Made by a program: the position numbers and the translations under genes. From assembly GCA_026627305.1 (NCBI GenBank), contig JAPNVD010000008.1:29809-93808 (forward strand): a DNA stretch of 64,000 nucleotides, read 5' to 3'. The notes below the pieces were generated by a model. The model made no database searches. It was not told the origin of the DNA and saw only the letters and a program-made list of their open reading frames with translations. This document shows, one piece after another, positions 45,606-54,250 of this stretch (position 1 is its first letter; each line of letters begins with the position of its first letter). The DNA comes from Sulfolobaceae archaeon (lineage in GTDB: Archaea; Thermoproteota; Thermoprotei_A; Sulfolobales; Sulfolobaceae).

Positions 45606-47135
45606 ATGAGATACATACCAAGAACGATGTCAACACAACATCCTGATAATGCAGTTGTGCCTGAATGGGTAAAGGGAGAAATCATCGAAGGTGAAGATGA
45701 GATAACTGAAGCCTTCTTGGCTTATAGCGTTTATGGAGTTCATGAAGTTATGTGGGACTCTGAAGGTAAGGATGTGGATACGCATGTTGTTAGAAAACTA
45801 CTTACGAAATATTCAGATTATTTCTCTCAAAAGATTTTGGGGAAAGACGTGTTCCTTACTTATAGGATTCCTAATCCACAAATCGAGGGAGCTGATAGAA
45901 AGGTATTCGCTGAGACCTTAGAGACAATACCAATAAGTTACGACCTAGCTGCAAAGTTTTACAAAAAGGATATATCTCCAGTTTTTGAAGTTATTTTACC
46001 TTTTACTACAAGCTCTTTAGAGCTTATCCTCGTAGCTAAATATTATGAAAAAGTGATAGGAGAGAGGGAAGAACTAGAGCTTTACGATGGAGTAAAGATA
46101 AAGGACTATTTAGGATTCTTCAACCCTAAAAGGATTGAGGTGATCCCTCTAATTGAGGATAAACCCTCTATGGTTAAAGCCGATAAGATAATTGAGGATT
46201 ATATAAAAGTCATAAAACCCCAGTATATGAGGGTTTTTCTTGCAAGGTCTGACCCAGCGATGAATTATGGGATCATTCCTGCTGTGATTTCCGTAAAGAT
46301 AGCTCTCAGCAAATTAAAGAGGATTTCTGAAAAATATAATGTGCCAATATTTCCAATTATAGGCGTTGGTTCATTGCCTTTTAGAGGACATCTAAATCCC
46401 TTAAACTATAAGAATGTGATCGATGAATACAAGGGAGTCTACACCTTTACTATCCAGTCAGCTTTCAAGTACGATTATGAGCAGCCAGAAGCGATTAATG
46501 CTATAAAAGAAATAAATGATAGCAAGGTTGAAGAGCCATTAAACATAGATGAAAATGAAGAGAAAACCCTAATAAAGATAGTAGACAACTTCACTTATAG
46601 ATATCAAGGTATAATAGAGAGCTTAGCTAATATCATAAACGAGATAGCAGTCCTCCTACCTAGAAGAAGGGCTAGAAAGCTACATGTAGGTCTATTTGGC
46701 TATTCAAGGGGTACTGAGAAAGTATCGTTGCCTAGAGCGATATCCTTTGTAGCTTCGCTTTACTCGTTAGGAATCCCTCCAGAGATATTAGGTATGAATT
46801 CGCTATCTTCACTGAGTGAAGAGGAATGGGATTTATTGACCTCAGTATACATACATTTGAAAGACGATTTACGTGAAGCTATTAAATATTACAACCCAGA
46901 TTCCTTGGACGAGATTAAGGAAATATTTCACGTTGAAGATGAGGTCTTAAAGAAAATTAGAGAAGATATAGAGTTCATTGAAAACAATTTAGGACTACAC
47001 AGTAATGGAAATTATGAAACTGAAAAGCATAAATTGTTAAACTCACTATTTCTTCTCACTTTAAAAAACAAGAAGATAAGCGAGGCAAAGAAGTATATTT
47101 ATGAAATGGCTGTTTTAAGAAAATCGCTAGGATAA
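45606..47135 (+). CDS. ppcA: Archaeal-type phosphoenolpyruvate carboxylase
   Basis: The 509-residue protein starts with the family hallmark [10 protein letters not shown] and contains [21 protein letters not shown] and [17 protein letters not shown] segments of archaeal PEPC (PpcA), which is about half the size of bacterial PEPC. It carboxylates phosphoenolpyruvate with bicarbonate to oxaloacetate, an anaplerotic step and an exit/entry point linked to the 3-hydroxypropionate/4-hydroxybutyrate carbon-fixation cycle of Sulfolobales. Monocistronic, with its own TATA box; 277 bases separate it from cbsA. Confidence 0.93.
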   Translation: MRYIPRTMSTQHPDNAVVPEWVKGEIIEGEDEITEAFLAYSVYGVHEVMWDSEGKDVDTHVVRKLLTKYSDYFSQKILGKDVFLTYRIPNPQIEGADRKVFAETLETIPISYDLAAKFYKKDISPVFEVILPFTTSSLELILVAKYYEKVIGEREELELYDGVKIKDYLGFFNPKRIEVIPLIEDKPSMVKADKIIEDYIKVIKPQYMRVFLARSDPAMNYGIIPAVISVKIALSKLKRISEKYNVPIFPIIGVGSLPFRGHLNPLNYKNVIDEYKGVYTFTIQSAFKYDYEQPEAINAIKEINDSKVEEPLNIDENEEKTLIKIVDNFTYRYQGIIESLANIINEIAVLLPRRRARKLHVGLFGYSRGTEKVSLPRAISFVASLYSLGIPPEILGMNSLSSLSEEEWDLLTSVYIHLKDDLREAIKYYNPDSLDEIKEIFHVEDEVLKKIREDIEFIENNLGLHSNGNYETEKHKLLNSLFLLTLKNKKISEAKKYIYEMAVLRKSLG

Positions 47136-47379
47136 ATTATAATAAATATCTTTTATTTTCTAAAACAGTTATTCACGTCATAATTTGAAATTTTATAATC
47201 ATAAATAAGTTCACAATACTTTCATATCATATAAAACATAAATCCTATTCATAGTTTTTACAGGCTTATTTTCCTAAAATGATTATCTTTTCTTAATTTG
47301 TTTATTTTAAAGAAGTAGTTACCGGCTTAGATACCGTTGGACTGATTATCATAAACTGGAACATCGGTTCAATATAAAA

Positions 47380-47390
47380 GGTTTAAATAA
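47380..47390 (+). promoter_or_regulatory. TATA-like box for cbsA
   Basis: GGTTTAAATAA is centred about 28 bases upstream of GTG 47413. The preceding 277-base gap after ppcA is AT-rich; I see the half-related elements ACCGGCTTAGATACCGT at about 47323-47339 but no other clear signal. Confidence 0.4.
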
Positions 47391-47412
47391 TATAATAAAC
47401 ATTTTTAATATA

Positions 47413-48825
47413 GTGTCCCATATGTTCAAGAGTAAGTCGGCTCTAGTGATAGCTATAGTTATTTTAGGAGTTTCAGTGTTCGCAATGTTTTTCCAAATAC
47501 CTTATGCACAAACATCACCTACTATTGTAGCCTACAAGGTCGTGGGCACGTCAAATCTAGGAAATCCTGGCTCAGAAAGCTTCTGGTCTAAGATACCATG
47601 GGTTAACCTATCATTAACAGCTAACATTCCTAATGCTCCAACATCAGGACTAGTAAAATATGTTTTAGTGAAGGCTGCATGGAACGGCACTGATCTCTTT
47701 ATTTTAGAAGAGTGGCAATCTCCAAGTCCTGCCTATGGGGCTTGGAGTGATTCTGCAGCTGCTATATATCCAGAGGCTACAGGACCAGACACTTTCAGAA
47801 TAATTGAACTTACTCCAGGTGTCACTTATAAATTGCTTACTAACTACACGAATTATGTTAGTATAATTAATGGGAAAACAGAGACTGGCAGATTATTGCT
47901 AAACTATTCAGGGATAACATTACCTTTACCTAATGATACACAAATACAGACATTACCCAATGGTACAATTTTACTTTATCACTCACCAAGACCACTTGAG
48001 GACCTACTTTACAGTGACGGAATGTTTTATGGTTATTACGTAAACTCTACATGGTATTATCCCGATAGAGCTGCTATAATGTGGTATTTAGGTACTGGGG
48101 TTCCGTCTCAAGATTGCATGAATCTAGGTGGTAAAGTCCCTGATCAGACTTACGATGGATTTACACTTAAATACGCAGGAGGTTCAATGGCGGAGTCTGG
48201 AATAGCTACTAATATATGGATGTGGGTTACTGGAGCCACTTGGAATTCCACAAACGATCCAGCATTTAAGGTTAATCTATGGCAGAACACTTCACTGACT
48301 GGGCTAAGTTATACTGATCCTCATAATCACGGCTTTGCAGTACCTTTATACTCTAACAATACAAATCTCTATGAAGTTGATACTGCTGGAATATGGTATA
48401 CTCCAGTGAAATCCTCAGGCTTAAATGGATCGTTATTCTACATATGGACAGGAGCTACATGGGAAAATGGAACATGGGTATTAGAGTGGGTTTATCCATT
48501 AAATGTACCTTCTGACTATCTACCCTATTTCGTTAATATAACCGCAAATAAGATATACTACGTTGCTTTTGCTGTATGGCAGGGAACAGAAGGTGAAACA
48601 GCCTTCGATAAGAGCATTTCGCCTTCATTTGTAACACTAGAGTTAGTAAACCAGGCTCCGCCTACTAGTACAACAACATCTACAACTTCTCCTATGGTCT
48701 CCACTACATCACCAGCTACAACCACAATAGTAGAAATACCCTTCACTGATATTGTTGTTACAATAGCTGGTGTAATAGTAGCAATAGTTGCAGTAGCAAT
48801 ACTTGCCCTATTGTATAGAAAGTGA
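47413..48825 (+). CDS. cbsA: Cytochrome b558/566 subunit A (CbsA)
   Basis: The 470-residue protein has an N-terminal signal anchor ([18 protein letters not shown]), a large extracytoplasmic domain with the ethylbenzene dehydrogenase-gamma/DOMON-like heme-binding fold, many Asn-glycosylation sequons (NGT, NYT, NTS, NNT), a Ser/Thr-rich stretch near 420-445 and a C-terminal membrane helix ending LLYRK. This is the architecture of the heavily glycosylated CbsA of Sulfolobus acidocaldarius. It is thought to pass electrons outside the membrane in the bc1-like chain. Start: GTG 47413, or ATG 47422. First gene of the cbsA-cbsB-soxL2-soxN-odsN cluster. Confidence 0.88.
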   Translation: MSHMFKSKSALVIAIVILGVSVFAMFFQIPYAQTSPTIVAYKVVGTSNLGNPGSESFWSKIPWVNLSLTANIPNAPTSGLVKYVLVKAAWNGTDLFILEEWQSPSPAYGAWSDSAAAIYPEATGPDTFRIIELTPGVTYKLLTNYTNYVSIINGKTETGRLLLNYSGITLPLPNDTQIQTLPNGTILLYHSPRPLEDLLYSDGMFYGYYVNSTWYYPDRAAIMWYLGTGVPSQDCMNLGGKVPDQTYDGFTLKYAGGSMAESGIATNIWMWVTGATWNSTNDPAFKVNLWQNTSLTGLSYTDPHNHGFAVPLYSNNTNLYEVDTAGIWYTPVKSSGLNGSLFYIWTGATWENGTWVLEWVYPLNVPSDYLPYFVNITANKIYYVAFAVWQGTEGETAFDKSISPSFVTLELVNQAPPTSTTTSTTSPMVSTTSPATTTIVEIPFTDIVVTIAGVIVAIVAVAILALLYRK

Positions 48826-48831
48826 AGGGTT

Positions 48832-49755
48832 ATGGAGTTCAGGAATTACGAGACCTTAAAGATATCCGTTTTTTTACTTGGTTTAGGTGTAGTTATTTAC
48901 CTTGTGTTTGGTGAGGGTATAGCTTACTTATCCTCTCTTCCTGTACCCATCCCACATGCAAACATTTTAGCAGTCTTCAGTAGCTTTGGGTTCGCATTAG
49001 AATACTTTTCCCTTATTGTAGTCTCATTAGTACTTTCCAAACTAGCCAAAATAAACTACATATACTCAGGAATACTTATTGGAAGTCTACTGATTACACT
49101 AATACCTGGATACTATTCCACAACTTTGTGGTTAGGATTTACGATAACTACAATGTTCCTAGGGGTAGTAGGCTTAGGTGAAGTGACTTATCTTCTAATT
49201 AAGAATAAAAGGTATTTATCAACGGTATTGTTAAGTCCTACAGTTGCATTAGTTTTGGTGCTGTATTATACAGCCTACTCACTAATTATGCATCTACCAG
49301 CAGTTATAATTTCCTATAAAGACTTCTTATTAGCTTCAGTAATAGGAGTTCTAATTTACACAATACTATGGGGCAAAATCTTTTCTAGAAGGAGCATTGT
49401 TGCCTACACCTTATCAATTGTAGGTTTTGTTATAGTATTACCCCTTTATTTCCTAGTCTTGAAAAATAGGTTCTTAGAGATCATAATGGATATGGTGATA
49501 CCTTCTGTAACTGGAGTGATATTGTTTAATCCTTACTCTATAACAATCTTAATACTGACATTTGGTCTCATTCTCTATACTGTCTTAGCCTTAGCAATAA
49601 AAGGTAATTATTATGCATCTATAGGATATCTAGCCTTATTGGTGGCAGGATTTAACGCCACTTCAGGGTTTCATTTCATTAGTTTAATGATAGTTCCTCC
49701 TATTGGATACTCTCTATTTTTAATAAAAGAACTTCAAGATAAAATTAAATTTTAA
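48832..49755 (+). CDS. cbsB: Cytochrome b558/566 subunit B (CbsB)
   Basis: The 307-residue protein is almost entirely membrane-embedded, with about nine predicted helices and few charged loops. Sequence alone gives no strong motif; position directly after cbsA (six bases) and before a Rieske gene identifies it as CbsB of the known Sulfolobales cluster. It probably anchors CbsA and may carry heme. A short AT-rich gap with a new promoter separates it from soxL2. Confidence 0.82.
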   Translation: MEFRNYETLKISVFLLGLGVVIYLVFGEGIAYLSSLPVPIPHANILAVFSSFGFALEYFSLIVVSLVLSKLAKINYIYSGILIGSLLITLIPGYYSTTLWLGFTITTMFLGVVGLGEVTYLLIKNKRYLSTVLLSPTVALVLVLYYTAYSLIMHLPAVIISYKDFLLASVIGVLIYTILWGKIFSRRSIVAYTLSIVGFVIVLPLYFLVLKNRFLEIIMDMVIPSVTGVILFNPYSITILILTFGLILYTVLALAIKGNYYASIGYLALLVAGFNATSGFHFISLMIVPPIGYSLFLIKELQDKIKF

Positions 49756-49802
49756 ATTTAAATTTATTTAATTTAAGATTTTTTGTATTGAGATTCTAAT
49801 AA

Positions 49803-49840
49803 AAACTTTATAAACTCCTTTTCTTAAAATATATAGGAGG
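49803..49840 (+). promoter_or_regulatory. Internal promoter and ribosome binding site of soxL2
   Basis: AAACTTTATAAAC (49803-49815) is a TATA-like box; a transcript starting about 26 bases on would carry GGAGG at 49836-49840, 11 bases before ATG 49852. The soxL2-soxN pair can therefore be transcribed separately from cbsAB. Confidence 0.4.
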
Positions 49841-49851
49841 GAAGTGAAACT

Positions 49852-50814
49852 ATGAAAGAGTACAAAAAGATTAGAATACTAGGCACATCAGATCTATACT
49901 TCGTATATAAGCTGCTAAAAGTAATGAGAAATCCGAAAACAAAATTTGACGGTAAAGAGTTCGCTAAGAAAGGAGAAGATTATCTCTTCAACTATGTTGA
50001 TAAAAATTTAGGAGGAGTTGATGAAAGCAGAAGGAACTTCTTGAAGGGTCTAGTCTTTGGAGTAGCCGCGGCTACAGTTATAGGAATAATCCCAGGTCTT
50101 AGAGTGCTAGTGCCGCCTGTACAGAGTGTTACAGGATTTCCTAAAACCATATTGTTAACAGCTTCAGGAACACCATTAAAGGCTTCCCAAATTCCTGTAA
50201 ATAGCCCTATTACAATGGTATTTGAATACCCACTGTCTGGAGAGCCTAATTTCCTAATAAACTTAGGTGATGCTAGTGGTAAACCTGTTGAAATCCCGCC
50301 AACTACTGTTACGATCCCTCAAACCGGTAAGACTTATCAGTTCCCTGGTGGAGTAGGACCTAATAAGTCAATAGTAGCTTATTCAGCAGTTTGCCAGCAT
50401 TTAGGTTGTACGCCACCCTATATTCACTTCTATCCTCCACAGTACACGACCCCATCTCAAGTTACAGCAGCTGAGCCTAACGAGCTATCTGCAGCAGCCT
50501 TAATAGCGGCTAGAAGTGCACATATACCTGCAGTAATTCACTGTGATTGCCATGGATCAACTTATGATCCATATCACGGAGCCTCTGTACTCACAGGACC
50601 TACAGTTAGACCATTACCTGCAGTTATACTTGAGTGGGACAGCAGTAATGACTATCTCTACGCTTTAGGAGCTGTAGGAGTTGCGACATATCCAGAAGGT
50701 TCCAATGGTGTACCAAGCCAAGACCCCAGGGAGGATTTAGATGAAAGTCAATTTGGAAGTCCAGTAGGTACTAGCTCTAAAATCTCTGAGATAAACACAT
50801 TTGGCTCGTCTTAG
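49852..50814 (+). CDS. soxL2: Rieske iron-sulfur protein (SoxL2)
   Basis: The 320-residue protein has a Tat-type motif SRRNFLKG followed by a hydrophobic anchor (FGVAAATVIGIIPG) at about 60-85, after an unusually long cytoplasmic N-terminus. The C-terminal domain carries the two Rieske motifs CQHLGC (about residue 180) and CDCHGS (about 229) that bind the [2Fe-2S] cluster with two His and two Cys. It transfers electrons from quinol, with SoxN cytochrome b, on the outer face. Folded export with its cluster would require the Tat system encoded 11 kb downstream. Confidence 0.93.
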   Translation: MKEYKKIRILGTSDLYFVYKLLKVMRNPKTKFDGKEFAKKGEDYLFNYVDKNLGGVDESRRNFLKGLVFGVAAATVIGIIPGLRVLVPPVQSVTGFPKTILLTASGTPLKASQIPVNSPITMVFEYPLSGEPNFLINLGDASGKPVEIPPTTVTIPQTGKTYQFPGGVGPNKSIVAYSAVCQHLGCTPPYIHFYPPQYTTPSQVTAAEPNELSAAALIAARSAHIPAVIHCDCHGSTYDPYHGASVLTGPTVRPLPAVILEWDSSNDYLYALGAVGVATYPEGSNGVPSQDPREDLDESQFGSPVGTSSKISEINTFGSS

Positions 50815-50829
50815 AGGTGAGATCTCACA

Positions 50830-52440
50830 ATGAGCAACAAGAAGAAGTTTTCCATAAGCGATTGGCTTAATGAGAGGTTAAGGTTAGATAAGTTACCATT
50901 TTTCAGGACACCAGACTACATGTATAATGCTGCCACTTGGTTAGGTGCTTTAGTAGCTGCAGCATTCTTTTGGCAAGCAATAACTGGATTAATCCTTTTG
51001 ATGTATTATGATGCCGGTAATGCTTACAACTCCACCATATCTATAATTAATGATGTTCCCTACGGTTCAGTACTGCTCTTCAGTCACCTCTATGGAGCTT
51101 TTGCCATGATCCTCTTAGTTTACACTCATATGTTCTATAACTATTTTAGGGGTGCATATAAGAGACCTAGAGAACTTATCTGGATATTAGGAATTATTTT
51201 ATTACTCTTAACTCTGGGTACAGCATTTTATGGATATTCTGCAATAGGTGATGTATTGGCAGTAAGCGCTCTAGACGTTGGTTCAGGAATACTATCTGGA
51301 ATTGGATTAGGAAGTCTAGTTCCAGTAGCCTTTGGAGATTATGCAGCGGGAAACTTTAGTAGAATAATAGGACTCCATGTGGCATTAGCTGCCTTAATAT
51401 TCCTATTCTTCGCTCTACATTTCTTCTTAGCAGAACAACAAGGAATGATGCCGCCTAGATCCGTTAGACCCAAAGCGCCTGCTATATATGCTGAGGAAGA
51501 AGAGAAGAACTTCAATCCATGGTGGCCTAGAAACTTCGTATATATGCTCTCCCTAATATTTATGACATGGGGTTGGATCCTAATAATCTCGAATTCATTA
51601 GCATATCTATCCCACTATCCTGTATACCTAGACCCATTCCTTAATCCTAGACCAGCTCCTTCACCAACTAGCCCAGCAGCAGCTACTATTACTGCCTATC
51701 CACCGTGGTTCTTCCTGTTCTTCTTTAAGATGGCAGATTTCATAAGCAGCTTCCCAGCGTTAGTAGCTGTCGGAGCGATTCCACTAATATGGCTATTGAT
51801 AACACCATTTATCGATAGATCTGATGAATTACATCCATTAAAGAGAAAAGTATTCACAGGTGTTGGAATATTGATGATAACCTACATGATACAGTTAACC
51901 ATATGGGGAGCAATAGCGCCAGCGAAGCCTGCTACTCCAGAAGAGATTACATTAGTATTTCTACCACCTGCAATTATCGTAGCAGTAGCTTTACCATTCA
52001 TTAAACCTAAAGAAGATATAAGAGCACAAAACAGAGGATTGGGCGGCAATATGCAATTCACTTATCTAGCAATGGCTTCGATATTCCTGCTTTCAGCAGT
52101 GCTAATGTTCCCATCACCTACACTTTTAGGAATCGTAACTTCCCTAGTACTACTTACAGGAATCGCAGCATATAGCGATAAAGTTTTTCCAACAATGAAG
52201 GCTGCAGGGACTTCTGCAGAAAAAGCAACAACGATTAATGTCTCATTAGAGAGAAAGAAGAAGTTGGCCGAAGTGATAATAGCTATCCTGTTCGCTATGT
52301 CAGTAATAATAGCGTTTAACATGTGGACTGTACCGCCTAAGGGATTTTACTCTAACCTATTCGGCATAGATCTAGGATTGATATTCCTAATGTTAGGGAC
52401 CGCAATATCGCTATACCACTACGTTGTTTATAAGAAATAA
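50830..52440 (+). CDS. soxN: Cytochrome b of the bc1-like complex (SoxN)
   Basis: The 536-residue protein has cytochrome b helices with two His pairs, each spaced by 14: His near 84 and 98 (FSHLYGAFAMILLVYTH) and near 182 and 196 (GLHVALAALIFLFFALHF), ligating two hemes. A C-terminal extension of several helices follows. With SoxL2 it oxidises quinol at a Qo-like site. GAGGTGAGATC six bases before ATG is a strong ribosome binding site. Gene order matches the S. acidocaldarius cluster. Confidence 0.93.
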   Translation: MSNKKKFSISDWLNERLRLDKLPFFRTPDYMYNAATWLGALVAAAFFWQAITGLILLMYYDAGNAYNSTISIINDVPYGSVLLFSHLYGAFAMILLVYTHMFYNYFRGAYKRPRELIWILGIILLLLTLGTAFYGYSAIGDVLAVSALDVGSGILSGIGLGSLVPVAFGDYAAGNFSRIIGLHVALAALIFLFFALHFFLAEQQGMMPPRSVRPKAPAIYAEEEEKNFNPWWPRNFVYMLSLIFMTWGWILIISNSLAYLSHYPVYLDPFLNPRPAPSPTSPAAATITAYPPWFFLFFFKMADFISSFPALVAVGAIPLIWLLITPFIDRSDELHPLKRKVFTGVGILMITYMIQLTIWGAIAPAKPATPEEITLVFLPPAIIVAVALPFIKPKEDIRAQNRGLGGNMQFTYLAMASIFLLSAVLMFPSPTLLGIVTSLVLLTGIAAYSDKVFPTMKAAGTSAEKATTINVSLERKKKLAEVIIAILFAMSVIIAFNMWTVPPKGFYSNLFGIDLGLIFLMLGTAISLYHYVVYKK

Positions 52441-52529
52441 TTTTACCTTAAGATTTTTTCGAACTAGTATTTTCTTCTTTATTTATTATAAGCTAAACTT
52501 TTTAATTATCGACATATACTAATTTACAT

Positions 52530-52826
52530 ATGATACACGTAGGGCTTTATTATAGAGTAAAAAAGGGTAAAGAAAGTGAGTTTGAAAAGATCTACTATGA
52601 TGTGCTGAAATATCTCAAAGAAAACGTTAGTGGGTTTATAGATGCAAAGTTATACAAAAACGTGGAAGATCCCTTAGAATACTTGATCTACACAGAATGG
52701 AAGGATCTAGATTCCTTCAGACAATTTGTAACAAGTAAGGCATTTAAAGATACTACAACATATGGCAAACAGGAAATCTTAGATGGCATGCCTAAAAATA
52801 AAATATTTCAAGAAATTAACCTCTAA
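52530..52826 (+). CDS. odsN: OdsN, ABM-domain small protein
   Basis: The 98-residue protein has the antibiotic biosynthesis monooxygenase-like ferredoxin fold (HVGLYYRVKKGKESEFEKIY, YLIYTEWKDLDSFRQF). In S. acidocaldarius a gene at this position, odsN, is co-regulated with cbsAB-soxLN, hence the name; its role is unknown. The fold suggests a small-molecule or heme-associated monooxygenase or a stress protein. It has its own AT-rich upstream gap of 89 bases. Confidence 0.75.
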   Translation: MIHVGLYYRVKKGKESEFEKIYYDVLKYLKENVSGFIDAKLYKNVEDPLEYLIYTEWKDLDSFRQFVTSKAFKDTTTYGKQEILDGMPKNKIFQEINL

Positions 52827-53149
52827 ACTTTTTACTTTAAATTTAACAGCATTTTATTATGATCAAGTTTAAATATTTCTTACTATACATATTATGATAG
52901 AATTTAAAATGAGTTGATCATTCATCTGTTATAGTTATTATATTATTAATGATTTCTTATTTATTTTAGAGCGAATTTGAGTTTGATACCGATTATCGGC
53001 TATTTATTGTTAGGTAAAGATAGAAGATTCGTAACTTTATATTTCCTTTACAAAGAATAATTATGACTTTACAAAATTTCAAAACATTATATTTTGTTTA
53101 TCTAATAAATTCATTTATTTCCAGAGGCTAAATATACTGTTAGATCAGT
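52827..53149. other. AT-rich intergenic region upstream of the sre operon
   Basis: The 323-base gap has no gene of credible size; the longest plus-strand ORFs (for example ATG at about 52860, 12 codons) look random. It has two related stretches, ATTATGATCAAGTTTAAAT (about 52857) and ATTATGATAGAATTTAAAAT (about 52890), and a palindrome CCGATTATCGG (52989-52999). No clear TATA box at standard distance from ATG 53150 is seen; GTTTATCTAATAAA at about 53098 is the nearest candidate, which would leave a leader of about 20-25 bases. Confidence 0.5.
52989..52999. promoter_or_regulatory. Palindrome in the sre upstream region
   Basis: CCGATTATCGG is an 11-base palindrome (5-base arms) in otherwise very AT-rich DNA, about 150 bases upstream of sreC. 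It could be an operator or upstream activator site for sulfur- or oxygen-dependent control, but no regulator is linked. Confidence 0.3.
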
Positions 53150-54235
53150 ATGGTATTAGACCCCAACGTGACGAATCTAACAGCTCCAGTCCCTCCATTC
53201 GCATATCCAAACACATTTGGACCCTGGATGCCACCAGCGTTTCAGCAAGTATGGGGATGGAGAATAGCACTAGCCTACTTCCTCATAGGTCTTGGCGGTA
53301 TGATAGTTCCGGTATCAATAATTCAAGACTTCTTAGTGTTAAAACAAAAGGTACAAAAAGACGGTGGCTCATTAGTCATCAACAACTTAAGGTTAGCTAC
53401 AGGCCTCACAGGAATAATAGCAATAGCACTAGGCTTACTTTTCCTAGTAATCGATGCAGGTAAGCCAGCTACAGCATGGAAGATCATCACTTACGGTCTA
53501 GCTAATGGCAGATGGGAGAGCTGGATGTTCCTAGGTACTGGTATTCTAGCCTTTGCTGTAATACTTGATATCCTCTATTCAGCAATTTGGTTCGGTCCTA
53601 CTTCAAAGTTCTTCACATGGTATTATAAGAGATTTGGAGGTTATATGATAGGCAATTATATATTCAGTGCCCTTGTTTTTGTTTTTGGTGTAATGAGCGC
53701 TACATACGGAGGAATCTTATTTAGTCTAACAAATATTCCTCTGTGGAGAGATCCTATAATCATAGTGTTATACCCAGTAGGTGGATTAAGCGCTGCTGCC
53801 GCTACACTACTCATACTAACTAGTTTATTAGTTAAGGATAAGGATACTAAGGAGTATAATATTAAAGTATGGTCTACTCTTGACTTTATCGCTCTATCGC
53901 TAGAAGCAATATTAACAGCTGCATTCCTATACTTTGGTTTGATCTACTACCACGCCTATGAATCAATGTACCAAGTCGTTTTCGGAAGTTATGCCAATGA
54001 ATTCTGGACTTTCGTAGTTACTTTAGGCATAGCAATACCTATGGTTGCAGAAATTGCACTACATAAGGTTAATCCTAAACATTACATATGGATGATCCCG
54101 CTGATCTTCATACTTGTCCTTATAGGAGCGTTTAGCTTAAGATATTTTGTAGTTATAGCCCCCGCATATTATTATCCACCTCTAAGTCCCTTCACACCTA
54201 TTCAATATCAATTCCCATGGGGAACCACATGGTAA
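53150..54235 (+). CDS. sreC: NrfD-type membrane anchor of the sulfur-reductase-like complex (SreC)
   Basis: The 361-residue protein has eight to nine predicted helices and the NrfD/PsrC family pattern (RIALAYFLIGLGGMIVPVSII, then GKPATAWKI). It anchors the catalytic and Fe-S subunits and exchanges electrons with the quinone pool. In Acidianus ambivalens the anchor is the third gene of sreABCDE; here it is first. The gene ends 15 bases before sreA with GGAGGTGA in between, so the genes are co-transcribed. Confidence 0.82.
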   Translation: MVLDPNVTNLTAPVPPFAYPNTFGPWMPPAFQQVWGWRIALAYFLIGLGGMIVPVSIIQDFLVLKQKVQKDGGSLVINNLRLATGLTGIIAIALGLLFLVIDAGKPATAWKIITYGLANGRWESWMFLGTGILAFAVILDILYSAIWFGPTSKFFTWYYKRFGGYMIGNYIFSALVFVFGVMSATYGGILFSLTNIPLWRDPIIIVLYPVGGLSAAAATLLILTSLLVKDKDTKEYNIKVWSTLDFIALSLEAILTAAFLYFGLIYYHAYESMYQVVFGSYANEFWTFVVTLGIAIPMVAEIALHKVNPKHYIWMIPLIFILVLIGAFSLRYFVVIAPAYYYPPLSPFTPIQYQFPWGTTW

Positions 54236-54243
54236 GGAGGTGA
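54236..54243 (+). promoter_or_regulatory. Shine-Dalgarno site of sreA
   Basis: GGAGGTGA lies seven bases before ATG 54251. The same octamer recurs six bases before the apparent AUU start of sreB. Confidence 0.7.
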
Positions 54244-54250
54244 AATCCAG

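Noticed and set aside
47413..48825. CbsA as the gamma subunit of an ethylbenzene-dehydrogenase-type molybdoenzyme
   Set aside because: The heme domain is shared, but its neighbours cbsB, soxL2 and soxN and the glycosylation-rich tail identify the cytochrome b558/566 cluster.
52857..52912. Two tiny ORFs of 8 and 12 codons upstream of sreC
   Set aside because: Very AT-rich composition and no ribosome binding site; no sign of a leader-peptide attenuator such as repeated codons followed by a hairpin.
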